Assembly: GCF_029873635.1 (NCBI RefSeq)
Contig: NC_080425.1
Span: 46,732,178 to 46,796,177, forward strand
DNA length: 64,000 nucleotides
Source: Malania oleifera
Taxonomy: Eukaryota > Streptophyta > Magnoliopsida > Santalales > Ximeniaceae
Reading direction: 5' to 3'
Shown here: positions 56,296-64,000 of the stretch, in pieces
How positions within the stretch are numbered: position 1 is the stretch's first letter
Layout of the letters: each line of letters starts with the position of its first letter
Notes under the pieces: generated by a model
What the model saw: only the letters and a program-made list of their open reading frames with translations
The model's database searches: none
What the model was told of the DNA's origin: nothing
Translations under genes and position numbers: made by a program

Positions 56296-58087
56296 TGTTG
56301 ACTCTATGAGTCCTATCATGTTTTGATAATGACTAATCACTTAGTATCTTACCTATGCATTGAGATTTTGAAGAGGATCATTACTTAGCACTCATGTATG
56401 GTACGAATGCTATGGAAGCTATGAGGAACTTGAAGTACATATGACTTGGCTCTTTCCATGGAAGTAGAAGAGCAAAAGGATGATGACAATCTAGTTTTTC
56501 AATTGTAATGTGCATTTAGTCGTACTTGTATTTACATGTCTTATAAGATATAGTTGGAAGCTCAAAATGACCAATAGACGGACCCTAGGATGCATGTTTT
56601 TTATGAAACATTCATATGCACTTGTTCTAGGTTGGATCTGCAATTTAGAAGGTTAATAGGGCTGAATAATAGGGAACTCATTGACTACTCCCCTGTCCTC
56701 ATCAACAAATGCAAAAAAGCCACTCATTGATGAATGCATGTTCTCAACAATGAGAAAAAACTGAGATCCTAACTTTCTCAGATAGACCACTCATTGACTA
56801 ATCCCCTGGTCTTGTCGACGATTGAGTGACTCATTGACTAGTATGTCCACTCGTCGACAAGTTTGTCAGGGAAAATGATGCTCCAGTGCTTAACGAGCAG
56901 ATCTTTTTTAATTAAAATATTTTTCAATTATCCAATGGTTAGAAAAGGTTTAGATGCTAAAAATGCTTATATATGTCAACCCTAAAAACCCTAAAACCAA
57001 GTCGTACACCTTTTTCTAACACTCTATCGCATTCAGACATCTTTTGGGCATTCTCACAGTTTTTCAAAGGGCATTCACTCACATCATCTTGAAAAGCATT
57101 ATTGATATTGAGGTTTTGAGGTTTGGTAAAGTTTATTTTGAGTATTCAGTCTTTTCAAAGTTTATCTACTATCCTATTCACTTTGTTTAAAATCATTATT
57201 GGGGAGTAAGAACCCTAGTTTTCCATATATCATTTATCCTCCGAGCTTGAATCTTTGAAAGTATTTACTCTCATATTTTTTTATTCAAAGATCATATTTT
57301 TGCTAAAGTTTTTGAAAGCAAACCCTAGGATCTCCAACACATATATCATTTGAAAAATCATTTTTGGAGAAATATTGTATTGGATTTAGATATTTGAAGA
57401 AACTCATCATACATATTTTTATATACAAAAGTCATATATTATTTTATTACAAATATCATATTGAGATCAACACATTTATTCCATTGAGCTTCAAGTTATA
57501 TCTAAAGAGAGTGTTTAGGATTTCACTTGTACACATTAGATTGTTGAGAAGCATCCGAGTGTATATGAAATTATTTGATATCACTTCTATTTACAGTTCG
57601 GGTTGTGAATCGGGGTGGAGGAAGCTACACCTCTTGTAAGCAGCATATTGTAAGGAGGAAGTTGTGCCACTTGTAAGCAATAAATTGTAACGAGAAGCTC
57701 CATCCCAAGTTAAGGATCGGTATAGTGGAATCCTTGGGTAATTTACCCAAGGTGAGGACGTATGTCGGGTTGGCCGAACCTCATAAAATGTGGAGTGTGC
57801 ATCCCTCTTCCTTTATCTCATTTTATTTCCACTTGCGTTTGATTGTTTATTTCATATGTGTTGATTGTGTATGTCCTAAATATTTGCTTCGTTTGGAATT
57901 GATTGGGTAATATTGATTGTTTGGGATATACATTGCTTGAATCTATTGTGTAATACTGAAATCTGCGTATCTCCAAAATTGTGATTGGTGTGGTTGTGTC
58001 ATTTTTAAAATTAGGACTCAAAAATCAAAATATTTTTTAAAATACCCAATTCACCCCCCTCCTCTTGGGATTACACCTAATTTCACA
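56296..58087 (+). repeat. 3' LTR of element J
   Basis: 1792 bp from TGTTGACTCTATGAGTCC to CCTAATTTCACA. It includes the word cluster (about 56680-56870, CTCGTCGACAAGT and ATCAACAAATG types), TATA near 56965 and the hairpin block (57731-57784), in which single changes in the stem (TGAGG/CCTCA) keep the outer pair matched. It ends with the C-rich hairpin. Confidence 0.92.
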
Positions 58088-58092
58088 TGCTA

Positions 58093-58584
58093 CATACACT
58101 TCTTCATTTATATACCCATTCAGGAATGACTTTTCACATCCATTTGATAAAGTTTGAAGTTTTTGTGAGATGCGTAGGCTAGTAGCATACAAATTGCTTC
58201 CATTTTAGCTATGGGAGAAAAGGTTTCATCATAGTTAATACCTTCTTCTAGATTATAACCTTGTGCTACTAATTTGGCCTTGTTACGGACTATAATGTCA
58301 TTTTCATCCTTTTTATTCCTATAGACCCATTTAGTGTCGATTACTAAATGATCAACAGGTCTAGGAACTAACTTCCACACTCTATTTCTCTCAAACTGAT
58401 TCACTTCATCTTGCATGGCTATCACCCATGAATCGTCATTGATTGCTTCATTGATGTTCTTAGGTTCCTCTTGAGATAGGAACGCACAATGACTACACAA
58501 GCTCTTCAGTGAAGATCTAGTGGACACCCCGCGTGATGGTTCACCAATATTTGGTCCTTGAGGTGATTCTTCACGAATTTCCAT
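58093..58584 (-). pseudogene. pol: RT N-half of element C
   Basis: Reads EEPKNINEAINDDSWVIAM, VNQFERNRVWKLVPRPVDH, DTKWVYRNKKDENDIIVRN, LVAQGYNLEEGINYDETFSP, AICMLLAYASHKNFKLYQMD and then NGYINEEVYVA up to the insertion of J. One short frameshift lies near 58125. It joins the other half at 48803 in frame. Confidence 0.88.
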
Positions 58585-59414
58585 TCCTTAGGTAATCCAT
58601 GTTCTAGAGAATCATCACTAGATGGTTCTTTGGATTCATTACTCTCATCTTTGATTTCATGAATTGCTACATCTTCTAAACTCTTTCTTATGTCTAGATC
58701 ATCAACATCGGTAGTTTTAAAAGAGAAAGGGTTAGCTTTATCAAATGCTACATGTATGGATTTTACAACAGATAGTGTTCTTTTGTTATAGATTCTAAAA
58801 GCTTTGTTGTTTATAGCATATCCTAGGAAGATTCCTTCATTTGTTTTGGTATCAAATTTTCCTATATCCCCTTTATCATTTAAGACAAAAAACTTACATC
58901 CAAATACATGAAAGTATGAAATGTTTGAACTTTTTCCTTTCAATAGTTCGCAGGGGGTTTTATCTAGACTATCCCTTATGGACTCTTAATTCATCACGTA
59001 ACAAATGGTGTTCACCGCTTCAGCCCAAAAGTATTTAGGCAGGTTATGCTCATTTATCATAGTCCTAGCCATTTCCTGTAGTGATTGATTCTTTCTTTCA
59101 ACAAGTCTATTTTGTTTAGGTGTACGTGGTGTTGAAAAGTTGTGAGAAATTCCATTTTCATCACAAACGTTTTCAACATATTTATTCTTAAACTCTCTAC
59201 CTCTACCACTTCTTATGTGTAACACGCCATACCCTTTTTCATTTTGAAGTTTCTTACACATGTTAATTAGCATTTTACACACTTTATCCTTTGAGGATAG
59301 AAATAACACCAAAGTAAACCTGGAGTAGTTATCAACTATGACAAACGCGTATTGCTTTTCTCCTAAGCTTTGTGTTTTAGTGGGGCCAAAAAAATTTAGA
59401 TGAATTAATTCCAA
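58506..59414 (-). pseudogene. pol: Integrase of element C with lost catalytic residues
   Basis: MELIHLNFFGPTKTQSLGEK begins the core. The first catalytic Asp is Asn here (HLNFFGP). The second block reads HIRSGRGREFKN, with Gly for Asp. The Glu in PKQNRLVERKNQS is retained. The C-terminal part has YFHVFGCKFFVLNDK, NEGIFLGYAINNKAFRIYNKRT, VVKSIHVAFDKANPFS and an acidic linker. A stop near 58985 splits the frame. Loss of two of three D-D-E residues makes it inactive. Confidence 0.87.
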
Positions 59415-59902
59415 TGGCCTTCCAATGGAGATTTATTGCTTCTTCTTAAATCTTGTCTTGGTTTGCTTCCTAAGTTGGCAAGCATCATAAACTATCTTTT
59501 GTGAACTTTGTGTTGGGTAAACCCTTAACTAATTTCTTTCTAGCTAACTTGGATAGTGGGTCCATGCAGGCATGTCCTAGTCTCCTATGCCATTGCCAAC
59601 TAGTTTTATTTAATGCTGTGAAACATCTTGATATACCAAGTTTTCAAGGTTTATGTTGTATGCATTCTCAACTTGATTTGCAACAAATATTATTTCATGT
59701 TTTTCAGTATTCTCAACTATGCATTTGTCCTTTTTAAATGTTATATCAAAACCTTTATCACTTAGTTGACTAATGCTTAGCAGATTATGCTTTGACCCTT
59801 CAACCAACAATACATTTTCAATTATCAAGAAGGGTTCCTTACTGACTTTTCTGGTGCCGATAATTCTAGCTTCAGCATTGTCTCCACACACTATATAAAA
59901 TA
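59415..59902 (-). pseudogene. pol: Protease C-part and pre-integrase of element C
   Basis: Begins mid-protease at CGDNAEARIIGTRKVSK, continuing LVEGSKHNLLSISQLSDKGF. The pre-integrase segment then has WQWHRRLGHACMDPLSKLA in a shifted frame and KGLPNTKFT. The protease N-terminus with its catalytic Asp is across element L, outside the window. Stops and frameshifts occur near 59610 and 59480. Confidence 0.82.
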
Positions 59903-61330
59903 TGTTGTTGCACTCTGAATTGAAATAGCTATGGTACCGTACTATGAAAACTGATGTGGTCCATCAGGGTCTGATACTATATATATATAACTGATATATC
60001 TATATTACTGATTAACCATGACTCTATTTAACTTGAAATAACCATAACACTGTAATAACTTATCTAAAAAAAACCAATATATCTGAATGTTATGATTCTA
60101 TAATATGAATATCATGGATTACTAAAACTGGATTTCATATTTCTATATAAACTATAAAAATTATAATCTGTATAAATCATAATTCTAGCTAATACTGCAT
60201 ATCATGCTTTCTGTATAAACTGTATAATCATAATACTGAGAAAACTGAATATTTTAATTATGTAAAATTACATAAATTGTGATAAGATGAAAGCTGCATA
60301 AATTATGTATTGTACTAAAAATTTCTCATACCACACAATTAGTTAAATAAAACACATATATTGAAATCTGTAAAACTATATAATTTTCTTACTTTGATAA
60401 CAACCATAATCAAATATTATATTTTACTAGTAAGTATTTCTAAATCAATTCACATAGCATATTTCCCTTATCCTTCTGATTAGGAGGCTTGCATCCAATA
60501 CAACCCTCACGCCCTCGATGTACCAACCTCAAAATCATGCAATTACATATATACAAATTTCCCAATAAAAACAGTAAATTTCTTGGAAAATCATCACTCA
60601 TATTTCCTGAATCTGCCTACTCGTAATTTCCTAAACTATAATTTACATGGATTCCTGGAAAAATAACCACTAAGGTCTTCAACCTATGCCTGCAGCATCC
60701 TAAAAACACCCTAACCCTAAAATCATAACACCCTAATTTTACTCCACAAAACACCAGCATATTCTCATACAACACAAAATCTGGCCTTAGATGAACCCGG
60801 TAATACTAGAAATACCAAAATAATCTACTTATCCTGAAATTGGGATGGTGCCCAAACTTCTCAAATCAACATTCTGCTCCGACTAGGTTGTAGAGAATCT
60901 CCTTAGGATCACCGTGGTAACTTCTAATTGTCAAACCAGGGAGAAACGGACCCGAATTTGTAGAGAGAAGTCAGAGCAGCCGAATTTTAGAGAGAGAAAA
61001 TAATGGAGAGAAAAATTTTTCACACTTAATTCTCGATTCTGCGTATTTATAGGTGTCTTGACACGTGGCTACATCAATGAGCCACATGTACTCATCGACG
61101 AGACAAAGAAGGTAGTTCATCAACAAAGGTAAGAATCTCGTCAACAAACCACTGGGTCCAAAACACCCCCTCGCGACATCTCTTTGTTGATGAAACACTA
61201 AACTTCGTCCACGAACATATGAGGGAGTTCATCTATGAAGCCAGCGCATTCGTCGACGAACCCTACTTTACCTTCTTTAAATTCTCCTTTTTCTCTTTAT
61301 TTAATTACTATTATTTTCCGAGTATTTACA
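59903..61330 (-). repeat. 3' LTR of element L
   Basis: About 1.43 kb, starting TGTAAATACTCGG (minus) right after the polypurine tract. The inner end is set at CAACAACA (59903) by the TG...CA rule, and the boundary with C could be some bases off. TATA CTATAAATACG is near 61048, about 30-210 bases after a word cluster at 61078-61262. The lower half is very AT-rich. Confidence 0.75.
61078..61262. repeat. TCGTCGACGAA word cluster in LTR L
   Basis: CATCGACGAGA, CATCAACAAAG, CGTCAACAAAC, CGTCCACGAAC and TTCGTCGACGAAC, about seven copies. The last contains the perfect palindrome TTCGTCGACGAA. The element is Ty3, not copia, yet the word matches the cluster type of element J. Confidence 0.75.
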
Positions 61331-61365
61331 TTCTCCCCTCCTTATAAAATTTCGTCCCCGAAATT
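61331..61365 (-). other. Polypurine tract of element L
   Basis: Minus strand AAGGAGGGGAGAA ends at the LTR start, preceded by GGACGAAATTTTAT. Confidence 0.88.
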
Positions 61366-61619
61366 TGCTGTCTATTAAACATCATCCTCTGAGAAAATTA
61401 GCTACTTATTTTACTACTTACCCTCACTTATGGCAGAGGAATACCGTGATCACAACTAGGGTTCTGGGAGATTACAAATATATACATAAAAAGAAAATTT
61501 CCCCAAAACCAAAACATTATCTTATCCTATAATCTAAAATACAACCATACATTTTTGTACCGAATCAAACAAAAATGACTTTATCTAAATAATACTGATT
61601 AATACTATACCTCACTAAA

Positions 61620-61745
61620 CAGGTATGGGTATTTCTATCTGATTCCATCCTCAAGTTCCCATGAAGCTTCCTATACGACATGATTCCTCCATAGGACTTT
61701 CACTAACTGAATTTTCTTGGTGCGCAATTCCTGTTCCATTTTATT
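61620..61745 (-). pseudogene. pol: Chromodomain of element L
   Basis: IQLVKVLWRNH, EASWELEDGIR and KYPYLF match the chromodomain at the end of plant chromovirus integrases (VKVLW..H...EATWE.E......YP.LF). That module is thought to steer insertion to chromatin marks. Three stops interrupt it, at two of which relatives have Glu or similar. Confidence 0.82.
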
Positions 61746-62990
61746 TTAAAACTGCAATGGTGTCTCCTCATATGCCAGTAAATCTCTTAGCTCTATCTCT
61801 GCATAACTGATCACGTGGGAAGGGTCTGAGATGTTCATAAACATGGAAACATGAAATACATCATGTATTCTAGATAGGGCTGGTGGTAGAGCTAGCTTGT
61901 AGGCAACTGACCCCACCCTCTCAAGTATTTCGAATGGGCCAATGTACCTAGGGCTCTGCTTACCCTTTTTCCCAAGCCTCATAACTCCTCTCAGTGGAGC
62001 TATCTTCAAAAATATCCGATCTCCCACGTAAAACTCTAACTCCTAGCGGTGAGTATCTATATAACTTTTCTACCGACTCTAAGTTGCACTGATTCTGTCT
62101 TTAATAAGTTGAAATTTATCGTGCTCCTATTGCACCAATTCTAGTCCCAAAACTCGCCTTTCTCCCACTGCTTCCCAATATAATGGAGAACAACACCTCC
62201 TACCATATAAAGCCTCGTAAGGTGTCATGTCGATGCTAGCCTAGTAGTTATTATTATATACAAACTCAACTAGCAGCAGATACTGGGTCCAACTACCCCC
62301 AAAATCTAGCACACAAGCTCGCAACACATCCTCAAGTATTTGAATCATTCTCTCTGTTTTCCCATCAGTCTAAGGATGATATGTCGTGCTAAATGATAAT
62401 TAAGACCCCAAAGCCTCCTGCAAGCTCCTCCAAAATCATAATGTAAAACGTGGGTCACGATCTGAAATGATGGATACTGACACTCCATGGGGTCGAATTA
62501 TCTCCTGAATGTAGATCTCTGCCAGTCTGTGTATAGGGTATCTAACTTTAGTAGATAGAAAATGGACTATTTTTGTCAATCGATCAACAATCACCAAGAT
62601 AGCATTATGACCATGCAGTGCCAACGATAACCCAGTGACGAAATCCATGGATATGTGATCCCACTTCCACTCAGGGATGTGGAGTGGCTGAAATTGTCCT
62701 ACCGGCCTTTGGATCTCAGCCTTTATCTACTGGAAGGTTAAAAACTACTGCATGAATTTAGCTATCTCCCTCTTCATTCCACTTCACTAAAACGTCTCTC
62801 GAAGATCCCGATACATTTTAGTGCTACTAGGATTAAATGTGTATAGGGATCTATGAGCCTCCTCCAATATAATCCTCCTAATCTTAGCATCCACAGGAAT
62901 GCATAATCTGGTACAGAATCGTAGGGCTCCATCATCTGATATACTGAAATCCTCCCCCTGACTGTCTTGCACTTTCTCTATCAACTCTAC
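61746..62990 (-). pseudogene. pol: Integrase of element L
   Basis: Zinc-finger region: EEAHRSLYTFNPSSTKMYRDL, where the second His is Asn and the C-x2-C appears as FLTF, so the finger is lost. Catalytic core: WDHISMDFVTGL (Asp), SIISDRDPRFT (Asp) and TDGKTERMIQILED (Glu) are all present, with stops between. C-terminal: FYVGDRIFLKIAPLRGV, YIGPFEILERVGSVAYKLAL and LSRIHDVFHVSMF, the GPF-type domain. A stop replaces Gln in YHPQTDG. Confidence 0.87.
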
Positions 62991-63560
62991 CAATTCAGTG
63001 TCATTTCTCTAACCAGCTTTAATTCTTTCTTGCAGCGTAGGCTGTAACACCAAGTTGGCAATGAATGCCTGGTGATCACCCTCTATCAGCTCCACACCTA
63101 GCCTCTCAAAATCCATCTGAATAGGATGTTGAATCTCCACTGCTGACAATGCTACTCGCACTGATTTTTGGCTCAGTGCATCAGCCACCACGTTTGCTTT
63201 CCCTAGATGGTAGCTAATAGTACAATCATAATCCTTGATAAGCTCTAGCCATATTCTTTGTCTTATATTCAATTCTTTATGAGTGAAGAAATATTTCAAA
63301 CTTTTATAGTTAGAGAAGATTTCGCATCTCCCACCATAAAGATAGTGCCTCTAGATCTTCAAAGAGTACACCATTGTAGCTAATTCTAAATCATGCACAA
63401 GATAGTTCTTTTCATACTCTTTCAGCTATTGGGAGACATAGGCAATAACCCTCTCGTGCTGTATCAACACACAACCGAGTCCCTTCAGGGACGCATCACT
63501 ATGCATCACAAATTCATCCTCTTTTGATGGAATAGATAATACCGGTGCAGTAACCAATCG
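62991..63560 (-). pseudogene. pol: RNase H of element L
   Basis: VMHSDASLKGLGCVLIQHERVIAY (first Asp), [33 protein letters not shown] and [16 protein letters not shown], then [17 protein letters not shown]. This is the Ty3-type RNase H with its connection to integrase. Several stops, such as SQ-stop-LKEYE and I-stop-RHYL. Confidence 0.85.
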
Positions 63561-64000
63561 CTGCTTCAACTCCTAGAAGCTCTGCTCACAATCATCGGTC
63601 CATTCAAATTTCATATTTTTCCTTGTGAGCTATGTCAAAGGACCCGATAATCTAGAGAAACCATCCACAAAATGCCGGTAGTACCCTACCACAAGAAAAC
63701 TCCTGACCTCCTAACCGTTTCTTGGTCTTACCCAATTCATCGCTACTTCTATCTTACTTAGATCAACTGATACGCCATCTCCAAAGATCACATACCCAAG
63801 GAAGGTGACCTGCCTCAATCAGAATTCACATTTCTTGAATTTAATGAACAATTTCCTTTCCCTAAATATTTGAAAAACCAGCCTCAAATGATTCTCGTGC
63901 TCCTCAAAACTTCTCGAATAGACCAGTATATCATCAATAAATACCATAACAAACTGTTCTAAGTACCCGATTCATTCGATCCATGAACACTACTGGTGCA
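63561..64000 (-). pseudogene. pol: RT C-terminal half of element L
   Basis: Begins at the right edge with [19 protein letters not shown], where FIDD holds the catalytic Asp pair (about 63920-63950). It then has [36 protein letters not shown] and KIEVAMNWVRPRN, FLVVGYYRHFVDGFS and LTRKNMKFEWTDDCEQSF. Stops and small frameshifts occur. The N-terminal half is outside the window. Confidence 0.87.

Larger units (their letters stand above)
48804..58087 (+). mobile_element. Element J: plus-strand Sirevirus in the RT gene of C
   Basis: Flanked by TGTTA (48799-48803) and TGCTA (58088-58092), a TSD with one change. It has a truncated 5' LTR (48804-50405) and a full 3' LTR (56296-58087). Internal: gag knuckle, protease, integrase (split by solo LTR K), RT lacking YVDD, RNase H and two polypurine tracts. 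The 5' LTR end, primer site and most of gag are deleted as one block, so it could not be re-transcribed and copied. Confidence 0.92.
3458..59902 (-). mobile_element. Element C: large host Sirevirus split by six insertions
   Basis: A minus-strand copia element whose pieces read through in order once the inserted elements D, E, F, H, J and L are removed. From right to left these are protease, pre-integrase, integrase, RT, RNase H, envelope-like ORF3, 3' noncoding region, polypurine tract and 3' LTR. The RT reading frame is continuous across J, and the ORF3 frame across H, once one target duplication is removed. Its gag and 5' LTR lie beyond L and the right edge. The LTR starts TGTTGGCCTAACAAGG, the same as solo LTR I. 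Integrase and RNase H catalytic residues are mutated, so it is dead. Confidence 0.85.
59903..64000 (-). mobile_element. Element L: chromodomain Ty3/gypsy (Tekay/Del-like), right-truncated
   Basis: The 3' part of a minus-strand chromovirus: RT end, RNase H, integrase, chromodomain, polypurine tract and 3' LTR. The phrase TTTCGGGGACGAAATTTTA before the tract is typical of Tekay/Del elements. It is inserted in the protease gene of C. The TSD cannot be tested because the other end is outside. Confidence 0.85.

Noticed and set aside
1-64000. A host gene or an unknown defence-type system between elements
   Set aside because: After removing elements, the only non-element interval is 3341-3457, itself a copia fragment. 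No unexplained coding region of useful length remains.

Overview
This window is plant nuclear DNA, most likely from a eudicot. It is AT-rich and made almost entirely of LTR retrotransposons nested inside one another. I see no host gene, tRNA/rRNA gene or CRISPR array. The plant assignment rests on plant-type Ty1/copia elements of the Sirevirus branch (initiator-Met tRNA primer sites, two-knuckle Gag, envelope-like third ORF), plant Tat/Athila-type Ty3/gypsy elements (Asp-tRNA primer sites) and a chromodomain Ty3/gypsy element. Every coding region carries stops, frameshifts or deletions, so all are pseudogenes.

The layers can be read from element ends (TG...CA) and 5-bp target duplications (TSDs). 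I label the elements A-L. A (1-3340, minus) is a Sirevirus cut by the left edge. B (3341-3457) is a sliver of another copia protease/pre-integrase gene. C (3458 to 59902 and beyond, minus) is a large Sirevirus with an envelope-like ORF, inserted in B, and it is the scaffold of the window. Into C went D (solo LTR, 4759-6887), E (Tat/Athila-type Ty3, 7228-15384, TSD ATTGT), F (Sirevirus, minus, 16006-35162, TSD ATCTC), H (Tat/Athila-type Ty3, 36876-47247), J (Sirevirus, plus, 48804-58087, TSD TGTTA/TGCTA) and L (chromovirus, minus, from about 59903 past the right edge). Second-level insertions are G in the gag of F (23131-32180, TSD CTTTT/CTTTC), solo LTR I in the 3' LTR of H (43876-45751, TSD CCTTC) and solo LTR K in the integrase of J (51436-53749, TSD ATATG).

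Reading C on the minus strand, its genes run in pieces from right to left: protease, pre-integrase, integrase and RT N-half (59902-58093), RT C-half and RNase H (48803-47645), ORF3 start (47280-47253), ORF3 body (36870-35684), 3' noncoding (35683-35168 and 16005-15481) and 3' LTR (15480-15385, 7227-6888, 4758-3458).

Three observations go beyond routine annotation. (1) Every Sirevirus-type LTR carries a block just before U5 that folds as two adjacent stem-loops. The stems differ in sequence between families but remain paired, which looks like covariation. (2) Nearly all LTRs, including two Ty3 LTRs, carry a cluster of near-palindromic words about 30-150 bp upstream of the TATA box. The same cluster plus TATA arrangement recurs inside elements G and C directly ahead of ORF3, suggesting an internal promoter. 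(3) The two Tat/Athila-type elements E and H have unrelated LTRs and both lack RT, but share about 1.2 kb of conserved noncoding DNA between the ORFs and the polypurine tract.
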